A DNA stretch of 64,000 bases from NCBI RefSeq assembly GCF_032397745.1, contig NZ_CP135921.1, positions 2,914,001-2,978,000 on the forward strand, read 5' to 3'. Made by a program: the position numbers and the translations under genes. Of the stretch, positions 44,028 through 53,757 are shown piece after piece (within the stretch, counting starts at the first letter, position 1; each line of letters opens with the position of its first letter). The notes below the pieces were generated by a model that saw only the letters and a program-made list of their open reading frames with translations, was not told the origin of the DNA and did no database searches. The stretch comes from Bradyrhizobium prioriisuperbiae (GTDB lineage Bacteria > Pseudomonadota > Alphaproteobacteria > Rhizobiales > Xanthobacteraceae).

Positions 44028-44786
44028 ATGTCTCATAACATGAAAGACTGGCTCGATGATCTGCGTCTCGCCATCATGTTCCTGACGCGGCTGCCCATTC
44101 CGCATTCGGATGGCGTTGTCAACTTCCAGCGCGCGATGCGGGTGTTTCCGTTGGTTGCGGCGGGGATCGGTCTGGTCATGGGTCTGGTTCAGCTTGGCCT
44201 TCTCAGACTCGGCCTGCCGGCGCTGGCTGCGGCAGCGCTGACCCTCGGCGCCAGCGCGCTGCTGACAGGAGCCCTGCATGAGGATGGCCTCGGCGATACG
44301 GCGGATGGTTTTGGCGGTGGCCGCGACACCGCGGCGAAACTCGAAATCATGCGCGACAGCCGGATCGGCACCTATGGGACGCTGGCGCTGATGGTCAGTT
44401 TCGCCGCCAAGCTGGCCGCGCTCGCGGCGCTGCCACCAGCCTTTGTCATTCCTGGCCTCGTCGCCACTCATGCGTTGGCGCGCAGCCCGCTGCCGGCGAT
44501 GGCCGTGCTGCTGCCGCCGGCGCGCAGCGATGGCCTCAGCGTCACGGCGGGAACGCCCGATCAGGCTACGGCGATCACGGCTGCCGCGTTCGGGTTTGTC
44601 ATCACGCTGATCTGTCTGCCGTGGAGCGCGGCCTTCGCGGCAATTGTGGCGACGATCCTTGCCGCAGCAGGCATGGGATGGCTGGCGCGCCGGCATGTCG
44701 GCGGTTACACCGGTGATGTGCTGGGCGGCACGGAGCAGGTCTGCGAAACGCTGATCCTGCTGCTGTTGGCCGCACGGTTGTCCTGA
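44028..44786 (+). CDS. cobS: Adenosylcobinamide-GDP ribazoletransferase (cobalamin synthase)
   Basis: This membrane enzyme, 252 residues from ATG 44028, joins adenosylcobinamide-GDP with alpha-ribazole. DDLRLAIMFLTRLPIP opens the protein. TGALHEDGLGDTADGFGGGRD is the Mg-binding signature, followed by KLEIMRDSRIGTYG. Six or more helices follow. The C-terminal GGYTGDVLGGTEQVCETLILL is diagnostic. The frame extends upstream to a TTG at 43980, which is less likely. It is followed one base later by the phosphatase gene. Confidence 0.93.
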   Translation: MSHNMKDWLDDLRLAIMFLTRLPIPHSDGVVNFQRAMRVFPLVAAGIGLVMGLVQLGLLRLGLPALAAAALTLGASALLTGALHEDGLGDTADGFGGGRDTAAKLEIMRDSRIGTYGTLALMVSFAAKLAALAALPPAFVIPGLVATHALARSPLPAMAVLLPPARSDGLSVTAGTPDQATAITAAAFGFVITLICLPWSAAFAAIVATILAAAGMGWLARRHVGGYTGDVLGGTEQVCETLILLLLAARLS

Positions 44787-44787
44787 G

Positions 44788-45366
44788 ATGAGCAGCATCG
44801 CGCGGTTCTGGCTGATCAGACATGCGACGGTCGATGGACCGCGTGGCGTGATCCATGCGCCGGAGGCACCGGCGGATACCAGTGACGTAGCCGCCTTTGC
44901 GGCTCTGAGAAACGTGCTTCCGCTGGCGCCGGCCTTCTGCAGTCCGGCACGCCGCACCCGGGAGACCGCGATCGCACTCGGCCTCGACCCCACGATCGCG
45001 CCAGCGTTTCGTGAGCAGGATTTCGGTGCCTGGACCGGCCGCCGTCATGATGATCTCGCTGCGGAGATGGGCGATGCCTATCGGGCGTTCTGGGATGCGT
45101 CCGCGAGCAACCGGCCGCCGGGCGGTGAGAGTTTTGTCGACCAGATCGCGCGGGTCAGGAATGGCCTGCAGGAATTGCCCGACGGAGATGTGATTCTTGT
45201 GGTGCATTCCGGCACGGTGCGAGCCGCGCTGGCGATCGCGCTGGATATCACTCCGGATAATGCCTTGCGCTTTGTCATAGATCCGTTGTCGTTGACCCGA
45301 ATCGACCGGCTTGACACCGGCTGGCGCATTGTCGCGGTGAACCGTCATGCGTCGGCGCGCGGTTGA
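44788..45366 (+). CDS. Histidine phosphatase, probable alpha-ribazole phosphatase
   Basis: This 192-residue phosphoglycerate-mutase-fold enzyme shows the catalytic RHATVDG (His12, Arg11), SPARRTRETA near 52, FREQDFGAWTG near 73 and VVHSGTVRAAL near 140 (second His). Its position directly after cobS supports removal of phosphate from alpha-ribazole phosphate or adenosylcobalamin phosphate (Salmonella CobC function). Sequence alone does not exclude another phosphoester. Confidence 0.87.
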   Translation: MSSIARFWLIRHATVDGPRGVIHAPEAPADTSDVAAFAALRNVLPLAPAFCSPARRTRETAIALGLDPTIAPAFREQDFGAWTGRRHDDLAAEMGDAYRAFWDASASNRPPGGESFVDQIARVRNGLQELPDGDVILVVHSGTVRAALAIALDITPDNALRFVIDPLSLTRIDRLDTGWRIVAVNRHASARG

Positions 45367-45413
45367 CCCCGGGCACCCCGGCGGATACCGTCCCGCTCGA
45401 TGGTCCTTCCACG

Positions 45414-45529
45414 AGCGCGTTTTTAAGCGAAGTGGGGACCGGTTCGCGTGAAGAAAACGCGCTCTAATATAATTAGAGCGAATTCGAGCGCAAAACCGGT
45501 GTCCACTTTTGCTGAATTCGCTCTACGAA
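45414..45529. repeat. Inverted pair of the rnpA-type dispersed repeat
   Basis: Two copies lie head to head. The left reads AAGCGAAGTGGGGACCGGTT, the right AAAACCGGTGTCCACTTTTG. Between them is a 21-bp palindrome, CGCTCTAAT-ATA-ATTAGAGCG (45460-45480). The same core forms the 3' end of rnpA at 4906-4952. The right copy ends just before the cobalamin riboswitch, so the riboswitch promoter must lie within or next to the repeat. Confidence 0.7.
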
Positions 45530-45670
45530 GGTGAAAAGGGAAGCCGGTGCGAGCCTGTCTCAAACCCGGCGCTGCCCCCGCAACTGTAAGCGACGAGCCT
45601 GTGCCGAAGCCACTGGGAGGTCCCGGGAAGGCGGCGATCAGGCAGCGACCCGCCAGCCAGGAGACCTGCC
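45525..45670 (+). ncRNA. Cobalamin riboswitch (upstream of the DUF1636-cob operon)
   Basis: The core GCTGCCCCCGCAACTGTAAG (45571-45590) and the B12 box AGCCAGGAGACCTGCC (45655-45670) are both clear. The peripheral GGTGAAAAGGGAAGCCGGTG at the 5' side and CCACTGGGAGGTCCCGGGAAGG before the box complete the aptamer. It lies 123 bases before the first coding start and should repress the operon when adenosylcobalamin is plentiful. Confidence 0.95.
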
Positions 45671-45793
45671 ATCACGAACTGTGCTTTGGCGGCGTTGGGG
45701 CGGGGTGCACCTGACGGGAGCGTTGACCGATGGCTTGCGCCATCGCGCGATCCGACAAAGCTCGCGGCCTTAAGGCCTGAATTTGAGCTTGTG

Positions 45794-46246
45794 ATGGATC
45801 GTCCCGACCCGGACCCAGGCACCACTGTTTGTTTCGCGCCCGATGAGCCCGCGGTGCTGCGTGATGACGTCGTCGTCAGCGTCTGCACCACCTGCCGCGC
45901 CGCCGGTTCCAAGGAGCCCGCGACCGAAGGGCCGGCGCTGCTGGATGCGCTGAAGCAGACATTCGGAGACAATCGGCAGGCCCGCGTGCGCGCTGTGCAG
46001 TGTCTCAGCGTATGCAAGCGGCCGGTGACGGTCGCGGTGACCAGCAGCGACGGCTACACTTTCCTGTTCGGCGATCTGGATGTCGAACGCGGCGTGCCGG
46101 CACTGGCGGATTTCGTCGAATCCTATCGTGTGTCCAACCACGGGCTGGTTCCCTGGCGCGCGCGCGCCGAAGTTTTGCGCAAGGGCATGGTGGCGCGCGT
46201 CCCGCCGCCGGGCTGGTCACCCGAAAATGGCGAGCCGCCGAAATGA
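45794..46246 (+). CDS. DUF1636 protein of the cobalamin operon
   Basis: This 150-residue protein has the cysteine pattern VVVSVCTTCRAAGS (about residues 33-46) and RAVQCLSVCKRPVTVAV (about 74-90). This resembles thioredoxin-like [2Fe-2S] ferredoxins, a four-cysteine arrangement C-x2-C ... C-x3-C. The family regularly sits with cob genes, but its role is unproven; a redox or metal-handling part in cobalt insertion or corrin reduction is inferred. It is the first gene after the riboswitch. Start choice is between GTG 45791 and ATG 45794. The stop overlaps cobU by four bases. Confidence 0.85.
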   Translation: MDRPDPDPGTTVCFAPDEPAVLRDDVVVSVCTTCRAAGSKEPATEGPALLDALKQTFGDNRQARVRAVQCLSVCKRPVTVAVTSSDGYTFLFGDLDVERGVPALADFVESYRVSNHGLVPWRARAEVLRKGMVARVPPPGWSPENGEPPK

Positions 46247-46776
46247 CGGCTTTGGTGACCACGCTGGTGCTCGGCGGCGCACGTTCGGGAAAATCGTCTT
46301 TCGCGGAAAAGCTGATCACGGACAGCGGCCTGTCGAAAATCTATCTCGCGACCGCAACCGCCGACGATGACGAGATGCGCGAGCGCATCGAACGGCATCG
46401 CGCGCAACGTGGCGAGGGCTGGCGCACCATTGAAGCGCCGCTCGATCTGGTGGAAACGCTGGCGCGGGAAGGTCGCGATGGCGTGGTGCTGGTGGATTGC
46501 CTAACGCTGTGGCTCTCCAACCTGATGCATGCCGGCCGCGATGCCGCGCGGGAATCGCAGCGGCTTGCCACCTGGCTGACGGTATCGCCCGGCCCGGTCG
46601 TGCTGGTATCGAATGAAGTCGGCCTTGGCCTCGTTCCCGAAACGCCGCTCGGCCGCAGCTTTCGCGATGCACAGGGCCGGCTCAATCAAATCATTGCTGC
46701 GGCGGTACCCGACGTTGCTTTTGTCGCCGCCGGATTGCCGCTCTGGCTCAAATGCTCATCGTCCTCGACGACCTGA
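46243..46776 (+). CDS. cobU: Adenosylcobinamide kinase/adenosylcobinamide-phosphate guanylyltransferase
   Basis: This 177-residue bifunctional enzyme phosphorylates adenosylcobinamide and then adds GMP (CobP in P. denitrificans). The P-loop is LGGARSGKSSFAE at residues 10-22. The guanylylated-His segment is ERIERHRAQRGEGW, and VLVDCLTLWLSNL and VSNEVGLGLVPETPLGRSFRD are conserved. Start ATG 46243 overlaps the DUF1636 stop. An upstream extension of the frame is rejected. Confidence 0.94.
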   Translation: MTALVTTLVLGGARSGKSSFAEKLITDSGLSKIYLATATADDDEMRERIERHRAQRGEGWRTIEAPLDLVETLAREGRDGVVLVDCLTLWLSNLMHAGRDAARESQRLATWLTVSPGPVVLVSNEVGLGLVPETPLGRSFRDAQGRLNQIIAAAVPDVAFVAAGLPLWLKCSSSSTT

Positions 46777-46795
46777 TACTGGAGATGTCTGCCAC

Positions 46796-47812
46796 ATGAC
46801 CACCCGTGTTCCCGTGACCGTGCTGACCGGCTTCCTTGGCGCCGGCAAGACCACGCTGCTGCGCTCGCTGTTGACGCAGGCTGACGGCCGCCGCATCGCC
46901 GTGATTGTCAACGAGTTCGGCGATGCCGGCTTCGATGGCGGCCTTGTGGAAGAGTGCGCGGCCAAGGCCTGCGCCCCCGGCGATATCGTCGAGCTCACCA
47001 ATGGCTGCATCTGCTGCACGGTGGCGGACGATTTCATTCCGACCATGGACAAATTGCTGTCCCGCGATCGGCCGCTCGACGCCATTGTCATCGAAACCTC
47101 CGGACTCGCGCTGCCGCAGCCGTTGCTGAAGGCGTTTGCCTGGCCGGATGTGCGTACCCGCGCCACCGTCGACGGCGTGGTGACCGTGGTCGATGCCCTG
47201 GCGCTGGCTGAGGGACGTGTGACGCTTGATGAAGCGGCGCTGGCCGATCAGCGCGCCGCGGATCCGTCGCTTGATCATGACGACCCGATCGAGGAGGTGT
47301 TCGAGGACCAGCTCGCCTGCGCCGATCTCGTGGTGTTGTCGAAGAGTGATCTGGTCGATCCGGCGGCGCTTGGCGATATCGAGACGCGGCTTGCGGCGAC
47401 ACTTCGCCCGGGCGTGCGGCTGGTGCGTTCGGGCGGCACGCTGCCGCCGCATGTCCTGGTAGGATTGAACGCCACGGCCGAGGACGATCTCGCGGGCCGC
47501 GCCGGACATCATGGCGAGGAAGAAGAGCACGACCATGACGATTTCGACAGCATTGTCGTGATTCCGTCCGCTACCGACAGCGTGGAGACCATGCGCGCGC
47601 GCGTCACCCAGGCGCTCGGTCTCGACGGCGTGCTGCGGGTCAAGGGCCATGCCCGGGTCACCGATAAATCCGCGCCGGCCGTGGTGCAGGCGGTCGGCAG
47701 CCGTGTCGATATTTCGTTCGCCCGGCCCGATGTCAAACAGGCCGAACATCTGGTCGTGATCGGCCTGAAGGGATTTGACAGCGATGCGGTGCGCCGCGCA
47801 CTTGTGGGATGA
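46796..47812 (+). CDS. cobW: CobW family GTPase (cobalamin biosynthesis)
   Basis: This 338-residue G3E GTPase has the P-loop LTGFLGAGKTTLL (residues 10-22), the metal motif NGCICC (Cys71, Cys73, Cys74), switch IVIETSGLALPQPL and the G4-like segment VVLSKSDLVD. A His/Glu/Asp-rich stretch (HHGEEEEHDHDDFD) lies near 235 in the C-terminal domain. It is thought to deliver cobalt to the CobN-containing chelatase. It starts at ATG 46796, which lies 12 bases after GGAG. Confidence 0.94.
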   Translation: MTTRVPVTVLTGFLGAGKTTLLRSLLTQADGRRIAVIVNEFGDAGFDGGLVEECAAKACAPGDIVELTNGCICCTVADDFIPTMDKLLSRDRPLDAIVIETSGLALPQPLLKAFAWPDVRTRATVDGVVTVVDALALAEGRVTLDEAALADQRAADPSLDHDDPIEEVFEDQLACADLVVLSKSDLVDPAALGDIETRLAATLRPGVRLVRSGGTLPPHVLVGLNATAEDDLAGRAGHHGEEEEHDHDDFDSIVVIPSATDSVETMRARVTQALGLDGVLRVKGHARVTDKSAPAVVQAVGSRVDISFARPDVKQAEHLVVIGLKGFDSDAVRRALVG

Positions 47813-47830
47813 GGATCGTCTGCGACAACG

Positions 47831-50800
47831 ATGCATCTGAAGCTCGATACCAGCGGGGCCATTGACGACGGCGATCTCGCGCGCGATCTCGGTCAGGAGA
47901 CCGCCGATATCGTGGTGCTGTCGGCCGCCGACAGCGAGCTTGCGGCGTTCGGTGCGGCGGCGACGAAGCTTCCGCCGGGCTTTCCGTCGATCGCATTGAC
48001 CAACCTGCTTGCGCTTGGTCATCCAGCGTCGGTCGATGCCTATGTCGAGCGGACATTGAGCTCTGCCAAGATCGTGGTGCTGCGCATGCTGGGCGGAGAG
48101 AGCTACTGGCCGCACGGCGTCGAAAGCCTGCGTGCCGATGCGCTGCGTCGCGGTGCGCTGTTTGCTTGTGTTCCCGGCGAGTTGACCTGGAACCAGCACC
48201 TGGCGGCGCGCGGCACGCTCGATGCTGCGGCCACCCAGCAGCTGTGGCGCTATTGCAGCGAAGGCGGCGTCGAGAATGCCGAACTGGCGCTGCGTTTCGC
48301 AGCGCATTTGATCGGGCGGGCTGATGAGCCGCCGGCGCCACGGCCGATGCCGGCCGCCGGCTTCTGGCCGCACGACGTCACGCATGCGGATCGCCCCAAT
48401 GTGGCAGTGATTTTTTATCGCGCGCTTGTCGCCGGCGCTGATACGGCGCCGATTACAGCGTTATGCGAAGCGCTGGACGCGTTGGGGTTCAATCCGATCG
48501 GCCTTTATGTCACCAGCCTGAAAGACGAGCGCTCAGCAGCCTTCCTCCGTGCGGCGCTGGCGGCGCATCCGCCCGATGTCATCATCAATGCCACCGCATT
48601 TGCCACCGCGACCGCCCAGGACGACACCGGCGTGCTCGCGGCGTTCGACTGCCCGGTGCTGCAGGTCGCGCTGGCGGGATCCTCGTTTGCGAACTGGCAG
48701 GCCTCATCACGCGGGCTGACGCCGCGCGATCTGGCCATGCATGTGGTGCTGCCGGAGGTCGACGGGCGTATCTTTGCCCATGCGATCGCGTTCAAGCAGC
48801 CCGGAGGCACGGTCGATGGCGTGTTCGCGCCGACGGTGCTGCGTGCCGTGCCCGACCGGATCGCGGCGACGGCGGAACTTGCGGCGCGATGGATCACGTT
48901 GCGGCGAGCGAGCGCTGGCGATCGCCGTATCGCACTGGTGCTGGCCAATTATCCGAACCGCGACGGCCGGCTCGCTAACGGCGTCGGCCTCGACACGCCG
49001 GAAAGCCTGATTGAGATTCTGCGTGCCATGAAGGAGGCCGGCTACGACATCGAGTCGGCGCCAGGCGACAATGCATCCATGATGCAGCTGCTACAGTCCG
49101 GTCCGACCAACGATCTGTCCGATCGCGCCGAACGCCGCGGTGGCGTGACGTGGCCGGTCGCCGATTATGAGCGTGCACTGGCGACGCTGCCGGACAGCCT
49201 CCGCCAAGCGGTCGAACGGCGCTGGGGACCGCCGCGGCAGGATCCGCATCTGAGCGGCGACGCCTTCCATCTCGGCCTGCATCGTTTCGGCCAGATCGTG
49301 GTCGGGATCCAGCCGGCACGGGGCTACAACATCGATCCGAAGAGCAGCTATCACGATCCGGATCTGATGCCGCCGCATCACTATCTGGCGTTCTATCTGT
49401 GGCTGCGCCACGCGTTCGGCGCCCATGCGGTGGCGCATCTGGGCAAGCACGGCAATCTGGAATGGCTGCCAGGCAAGAGCACCGGCCTGTCAACCGAGTG
49501 TGCGCCGGACGCGATCCTCGGCCCGCTGCCGCATCTCTATCCCTTCATCGTCAACGATCCGGGTGAAGGCATCCAGGCCAAGCGGCGCACGGCCGCGGTC
49601 ATCATCGATCACCTGACGCCGCCGATGACCCGCGCCGAGCTGCACGATGACCTCGCGCGGATGGAAACCCTGGTCGACGAATACGCGCTGGCCGCCGATC
49701 TCGATCCAAAACGCGCCAACGCCATCGCCGACGATATCTTATCCCTTGCGCGGGCGCAGCGGCTCGATGCGGATGTCGGTGTCGTCAACGATACGCCGGT
49801 GACCGAAGCGCTGCGCGCCATCGATGCGCATCTCTGCGATCTCAAGGAAATGCAGATTCGCGACGGGCTTCACATCTTCGGCCGTACGCCTGCGGGCCCG
49901 CGCTGCGACGACCTGCTGGTTTCGATTGCACGGCTGCCACGGTCCGAGACGATGTCGGAAGACGCCTCGCTGCATCGGGCGCTGGCACTCGATCTCGGCC
50001 TTGACCCGTTCGATCCGCTGACACGGGATCTCGCGACGGCTTACGACGGTCCGCGCCCGACCGTCCTGGCCGCTTTGGGCGAGGGGGCATGGCGCAACGC
50101 CGGCGATACGGTCGAGCGGATCGAGCATCTGGCGTTGAAGCTCGTATCAGGGGCGATGACGCCCGAACCGGCGTGGGTCTGGACGGTTGCCGTGCTGGCG
50201 TGGATTGGGGAGCGTCTGCGCCCGGCGATCGATCGTTGCGGGTCGGCGGAGATGACGGCATTGCTGCGCGGGCTGGACGGCCGTTTCATCAAGCCGGGTC
50301 CCTCCGGTGCACCGACCCGGGGCCGGCCGGATGTGCTGCCGACCGGCCGGAATTTCTTCGCGGTGGATGTTCGCGCGGTGCCCAGCCCGTCGGCGTGGCG
50401 CATCGGCCGGCTGGCTGCGGAAAGGTTGGTGGAGAACCACTGGCAGGAGACCGGCGAGTGGCCGCGATCGATCGCGTTGTCGGCCTGGGGCACCGCCAAC
50501 ATGCGCACCGGCGGCGATGATGTAGCGCAGGCGTTGGCGCTGATCGGCGCACGGCCGTTGTGGGATGACGCCTCCGGCCGTGTCACCGGTTTTGCGATCA
50601 TCCCGCTCTCGGAACTGAAGCGGCCGCGGGTTGATGTGACGTTCCGCGTCTCCGGCCTGTTTCGTGATGCGTTTCCCAGTCAGATGGATCTGATCGACAG
50701 TGCGGTGCGGGTGATCGCGGCGCTGGATGAACCTGATGACGCCAACCCAATTGCGGCTCATGTGCGGGCGAGGGCGGATGCGTTGGTGGTGACGGGCGTT

Positions 50801-51565
50801 GCGCTGGATGTCGCGCAGCGGCAGGCGAGCTATCGTGTGTTTGGTGCCAAGCCGGGCGCCTATGGGGCGGGTTTGCAGGCGCTGATCGACGAGGGTGGCT
50901 GGGCGAATCGCGCCGACATCGCCGATGTCTATTTGTCCTGGGGCGCATTCGCTTACGGCAGCGGTGTCGAAGGCACGGCGGCACGCGACGATTTCGCCGA
51001 GCGTTTGTCCGGCACCGACCTGGTGGCCCAGGCGCAGGACAACCGCGAGCACGATATTCTGGATTCCGACGACTACTACCAATTCCTCGGCGGGCTTTCC
51101 GCAACGATTGAGACTTTGCGCGGCACGGCGCCGCGGATCGCGCACATCGACACCTCCCGGCCCGAAGCGCCGCTGCCACGGCCGCTAAGCCATGAAATTT
51201 CGCGGGTGGTGCGTGGCCGTGCCGCGAATCCGAAGTGGATCGCCGGCGTCATGCGCCACGGCTACAAGGGTGCATTCGAGATCGCCGCCACAGTGGATTA
51301 TCTGTTCGGTTTCGCGGCCTCCACCAATGCGGTCGCCAATCACCACTTCGACCAATTGTTTGCCGCATATCTGGAAGATGCGAAGGTGCGCGACTTCATG
51401 GCCGAGGCCAATCCGGCAGCGCTGCGTGAGACCGCGTTGCGTTTCGATGAAGCCTTGCGGCGCGGTCTCTGGACGCCACGCTCGAACAGCGCCGCCCATT
51501 TGATCGCGGACTTGCTGCAGCCCCCAAATTCACTGGAGAATGATCGTGACCGGATCCGAGCTTGA
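47831..51565 (+). CDS. cobN: Cobaltochelatase subunit CobN
   Basis: This 1244-residue large subunit of the aerobic cobaltochelatase inserts Co2+ into hydrogenobyrinic acid a,c-diamide with CobS/CobT ATPase partners, which are not in this window. The conserved region HYLAFYLWLRHAFGAHAVAHLGKHGNLEWLPGKSTGLS (about 518-555, with many His) is the core motif. LQVALAGSSFANWQASSRGLTPRDLAMHVVLPEVDGRI near 278-315 and WKYGYKGAF-like RHGYKGAFEIAATVDYLFGF near the end also match. It starts 18 bases after cobW and overlaps cobO by 26 bases. Confidence 0.95.
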   Translation: MHLKLDTSGAIDDGDLARDLGQETADIVVLSAADSELAAFGAAATKLPPGFPSIALTNLLALGHPASVDAYVERTLSSAKIVVLRMLGGESYWPHGVESLRADALRRGALFACVPGELTWNQHLAARGTLDAAATQQLWRYCSEGGVENAELALRFAAHLIGRADEPPAPRPMPAAGFWPHDVTHADRPNVAVIFYRALVAGADTAPITALCEALDALGFNPIGLYVTSLKDERSAAFLRAALAAHPPDVIINATAFATATAQDDTGVLAAFDCPVLQVALAGSSFANWQASSRGLTPRDLAMHVVLPEVDGRIFAHAIAFKQPGGTVDGVFAPTVLRAVPDRIAATAELAARWITLRRASAGDRRIALVLANYPNRDGRLANGVGLDTPESLIEILRAMKEAGYDIESAPGDNASMMQLLQSGPTNDLSDRAERRGGVTWPVADYERALATLPDSLRQAVERRWGPPRQDPHLSGDAFHLGLHRFGQIVVGIQPARGYNIDPKSSYHDPDLMPPHHYLAFYLWLRHAFGAHAVAHLGKHGNLEWLPGKSTGLSTECAPDAILGPLPHLYPFIVNDPGEGIQAKRRTAAVIIDHLTPPMTRAELHDDLARMETLVDEYALAADLDPKRANAIADDILSLARAQRLDADVGVVNDTPVTEALRAIDAHLCDLKEMQIRDGLHIFGRTPAGPRCDDLLVSIARLPRSETMSEDASLHRALALDLGLDPFDPLTRDLATAYDGPRPTVLAALGEGAWRNAGDTVERIEHLALKLVSGAMTPEPAWVWTVAVLAWIGERLRPAIDRCGSAEMTALLRGLDGRFIKPGPSGAPTRGRPDVLPTGRNFFAVDVRAVPSPSAWRIGRLAAERLVENHWQETGEWPRSIALSAWGTANMRTGGDDVAQALALIGARPLWDDASGRVTGFAIIPLSELKRPRVDVTFRVSGLFRDAFPSQMDLIDSAVRVIAALDEPDDANPIAAHVRARADALVVTGVALDVAQRQASYRVFGAKPGAYGAGLQALIDEGGWANRADIADVYLSWGAFAYGSGVEGTAARDDFAERLSGTDLVAQAQDNREHDILDSDDYYQFLGGLSATIETLRGTAPRIAHIDTSRPEAPLPRPLSHEISRVVRGRAANPKWIAGVMRHGYKGAFEIAATVDYLFGFAASTNAVANHHFDQLFAAYLEDAKVRDFMAEANPAALRETALRFDEALRRGLWTPRSNSAAHLIADLLQPPNSLENDRDRIRA

Positions 51566-52175
51566 CGACGAAGCTGCGAACACCCGCCATGCCGAGAAGA
51601 TGCGCAAGCACAAGGCGGCGAAAGACAAGATCATGGCGACCAAGACCGGCGACAAGGGCCTTCTGATCGTCCACACCGGCACCGGCAAGGGCAAGACTTC
51701 GGCGGCGCTGGGCATGGTGTTCCGCCATATCGGCCATGGCTGGCCGGTGGGCGTGGTGCAGTTCATCAAGTCTCCGAGCTGGGACACCGGCGAGGCCAAA
51801 CTGCTGGCCAAATTCCCCGAGCTGGTTACCCTGCACATCATGGGCGAAGGCTTCACCTGGGAAACCCAGGATCGCACCCGCGACATTGCCGCCGCCGTCA
51901 CTGCGTGGGAGCGCGCCAAGGACTTGATCCGCTCCGATGCCAACAAACTGGTCCTGCTCGACGAGCTCAATATCGTGCTGCGTTACGATTACCTCCCCAT
52001 CGAGGATGTCCTCACTTTCCTGCATGACGAGAAACCGGCCGACAAGCATGTGATCATCACCGGGCGCAACGCGCGTCCGGAGCTGATCGAGATGGCCGAT
52101 CTCGTCACCGACATGACGCTGGTGAAACATCCGTTCCGTCAGGGTGTGAAGGCGCAGAAGGGTATCGAATTCTGA
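51540..52175 (+). CDS. cobO: Cob(I)yrinic acid a,c-diamide adenosyltransferase
   Basis: This 211-residue CobA/CobO-type enzyme transfers the adenosyl group from ATP to cobalt. The P-loop [17 protein letters not shown] lies at about 43-59 and [19 protein letters not shown] follows. [18 protein letters not shown] and [23 protein letters not shown] are diagnostic. Start ATG 51540 lies inside the end of cobN; the stop shares one base with the cobQ start, so translation is coupled. Confidence 0.95.
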   Translation: MIVTGSELDDEAANTRHAEKMRKHKAAKDKIMATKTGDKGLLIVHTGTGKGKTSAALGMVFRHIGHGWPVGVVQFIKSPSWDTGEAKLLAKFPELVTLHIMGEGFTWETQDRTRDIAAAVTAWERAKDLIRSDANKLVLLDELNIVLRYDYLPIEDVLTFLHDEKPADKHVIITGRNARPELIEMADLVTDMTLVKHPFRQGVKAQKGIEF

Positions 52176-53638
52176 TGCAGAGGCTAACACCCGCGATCAT
52201 GATCCAGGGGACCGGCTCCAATGCCGGCAAGTCGACCCTGGTCGCGGGGCTGGCGCGGCTGCTGGTGCGGCGCGGTCTCAAGGTTGCGCCGTTCAAGCCG
52301 CAGAACATGTCGAACAATGCGGCGATTGCGGTCGACGGCGGCGAGATCGGCCGTGCGCAAGCCGTGCAGGCGCGCGCCGCCCGGGTGGCGCCGAGCGTGC
52401 ATATGAACCCGGTGCTGCTGAAACCGGAGACTGATACCGGCGCGCAGGTGATCGTACGGGGACAGCGCACTGGCACGCTGCGCGCGAAAAACTATCTCGA
52501 CAAGAAAGCGGCGCTGCTGCCCGCGGTGCTGGAGAGTTTTGAATACCTGGCCCGCGACGCCGACATCGTGCTGGTGGAAGGTGCGGGCAGTCCGGCGGAA
52601 ATCAATCTGCGCGCCGGCGACATCGCCAATATGGGCTTCGCAGAAGCCGCCGATGTTCCGGTGATTCTCGCCGGCGATATCGATCGTGGTGGGGTCATCG
52701 CAAGCCTGGTCGGCACCCATGCGGTGCTGGAGCCTGCGGAACAGACGCGCATCCGCGGTTTCCTGATCAACAAGTTTCGCGGTGACGCCGGGCTGTTCAG
52801 CGAGGGCCTTGCCGACATCACGCGCCGCACCGGATGGCCGTCGCTCGGTGTGGTGCCGTTGCTGCCGCAGGCGGCCTTCCTGCCCGCCGAGGACGCACTT
52901 GATCTTGAACGGTCGGCGAGCGGACCGGCATCGCTGATTATCGCGGTGCCGATGCTGTCGCGCATTGCCAATTTCGATGATCTCGATCCGCTGGGCATGG
53001 AGCCGGGCGTGCAGCTGAGGTTTGTCAGGCCGGGCGAGCCGATTCCGGCCGAGGCCCGTGTCATCGTTCTCCCCGGCACTAAATCGACCATTGGCGATCT
53101 CGCCTTCCTGCGTACACAGGGCTGGGACATCGACATCCTGGCCCATGTCCGCCGCGGCGGTCATGTGCTGGGACTGTGCGGTGGCTACCAGCTGCTGGGC
53201 CGGGCGATCGACGATCCGGATGGCGTTGATGGGCACGCCGGCACAGTCGCAGGACTCGGTCTGCTCGATGTGACCACGGTAATGAGTGTTGACAAATCGA
53301 CCGTGCTGTCCCGCGGTGTTCATAACGCGACCGGCGCCCCGGTCGAAGGTTATGAGATCCATCTCGGTCGTACGCAGGGGCCAGATTGCGTACGTCCATT
53401 TGTGACACTCGATGGTAAGCCGGATGGCGCGATCTCGTCCGATGGGCAGGTGCAGGGGACGTATCTGCATGGCCTGTTCACTGGCGATGCATTCCGCCGG
53501 GCGTGGCTTCAGCATTTTGGTGTGACGTCGTCGCTGGCGTATGACGCGAAGATCGAGAGCGCACTCGATGCGCTGGCGGATCATCTTGAGAACTATCTCG
53601 ATATTGATCGGATTTTAGAGATTGCGCGGAGCCGCTAA
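52175..53638 (+). CDS. cobQ: Cobyric acid synthase
   Basis: This 487-residue glutamine-dependent amidotransferase adds four amides to adenosylcobyrinic acid a,c-diamide. The N-terminal MinD-like domain opens [20 protein letters not shown], with [14 protein letters not shown] and [15 protein letters not shown]. The C-terminal GATase domain has the nucleophile cysteine in [13 protein letters not shown] near 335 and the conserved [19 protein letters not shown]. It is the last gene of the riboswitch-controlled operon; a repeat follows. Confidence 0.95.
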   Translation: MQRLTPAIMIQGTGSNAGKSTLVAGLARLLVRRGLKVAPFKPQNMSNNAAIAVDGGEIGRAQAVQARAARVAPSVHMNPVLLKPETDTGAQVIVRGQRTGTLRAKNYLDKKAALLPAVLESFEYLARDADIVLVEGAGSPAEINLRAGDIANMGFAEAADVPVILAGDIDRGGVIASLVGTHAVLEPAEQTRIRGFLINKFRGDAGLFSEGLADITRRTGWPSLGVVPLLPQAAFLPAEDALDLERSASGPASLIIAVPMLSRIANFDDLDPLGMEPGVQLRFVRPGEPIPAEARVIVLPGTKSTIGDLAFLRTQGWDIDILAHVRRGGHVLGLCGGYQLLGRAIDDPDGVDGHAGTVAGLGLLDVTTVMSVDKSTVLSRGVHNATGAPVEGYEIHLGRTQGPDCVRPFVTLDGKPDGAISSDGQVQGTYLHGLFTGDAFRRAWLQHFGVTSSLAYDAKIESALDALADHLENYLDIDRILEIARSR

Positions 53639-53644
53639 ACTTCA

Positions 53645-53757
53645 AGCCTCATGGTGAGGAGGCGCCCTTGCGCCGTCTCGAACCATGAGGCCCGTGATGC
53701 TTCCGCTGCGGCCTCATCCTTCGAGACGCCCGCTTTGCGGGCTCCTCAGGATGAGGG
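53645..53757. repeat. Dispersed repeat, fourth family, overlapping the cbiB end
   Basis: The segment begins CCTCATGGTGAGGAGGCGCC and has inverted arms CCTCATGGT/ACCATGAGG, followed by CCTCATCCTTCGAGACGCCC with arms CCTCATCCT/AGGATGAGG around GCTTTGCGGGCTCCTC. This two-hairpin form is widespread in Bradyrhizobium relatives. It lies between convergent cobQ and cbiB and supplies the cbiB stop codon. Confidence 0.8.

Noticed and set aside
46748..48385. A 545-codon minus-strand frame across cobW and cobN
   Set aside because: Antisense to two certain cobalamin genes; composition is that of a shadow frame.
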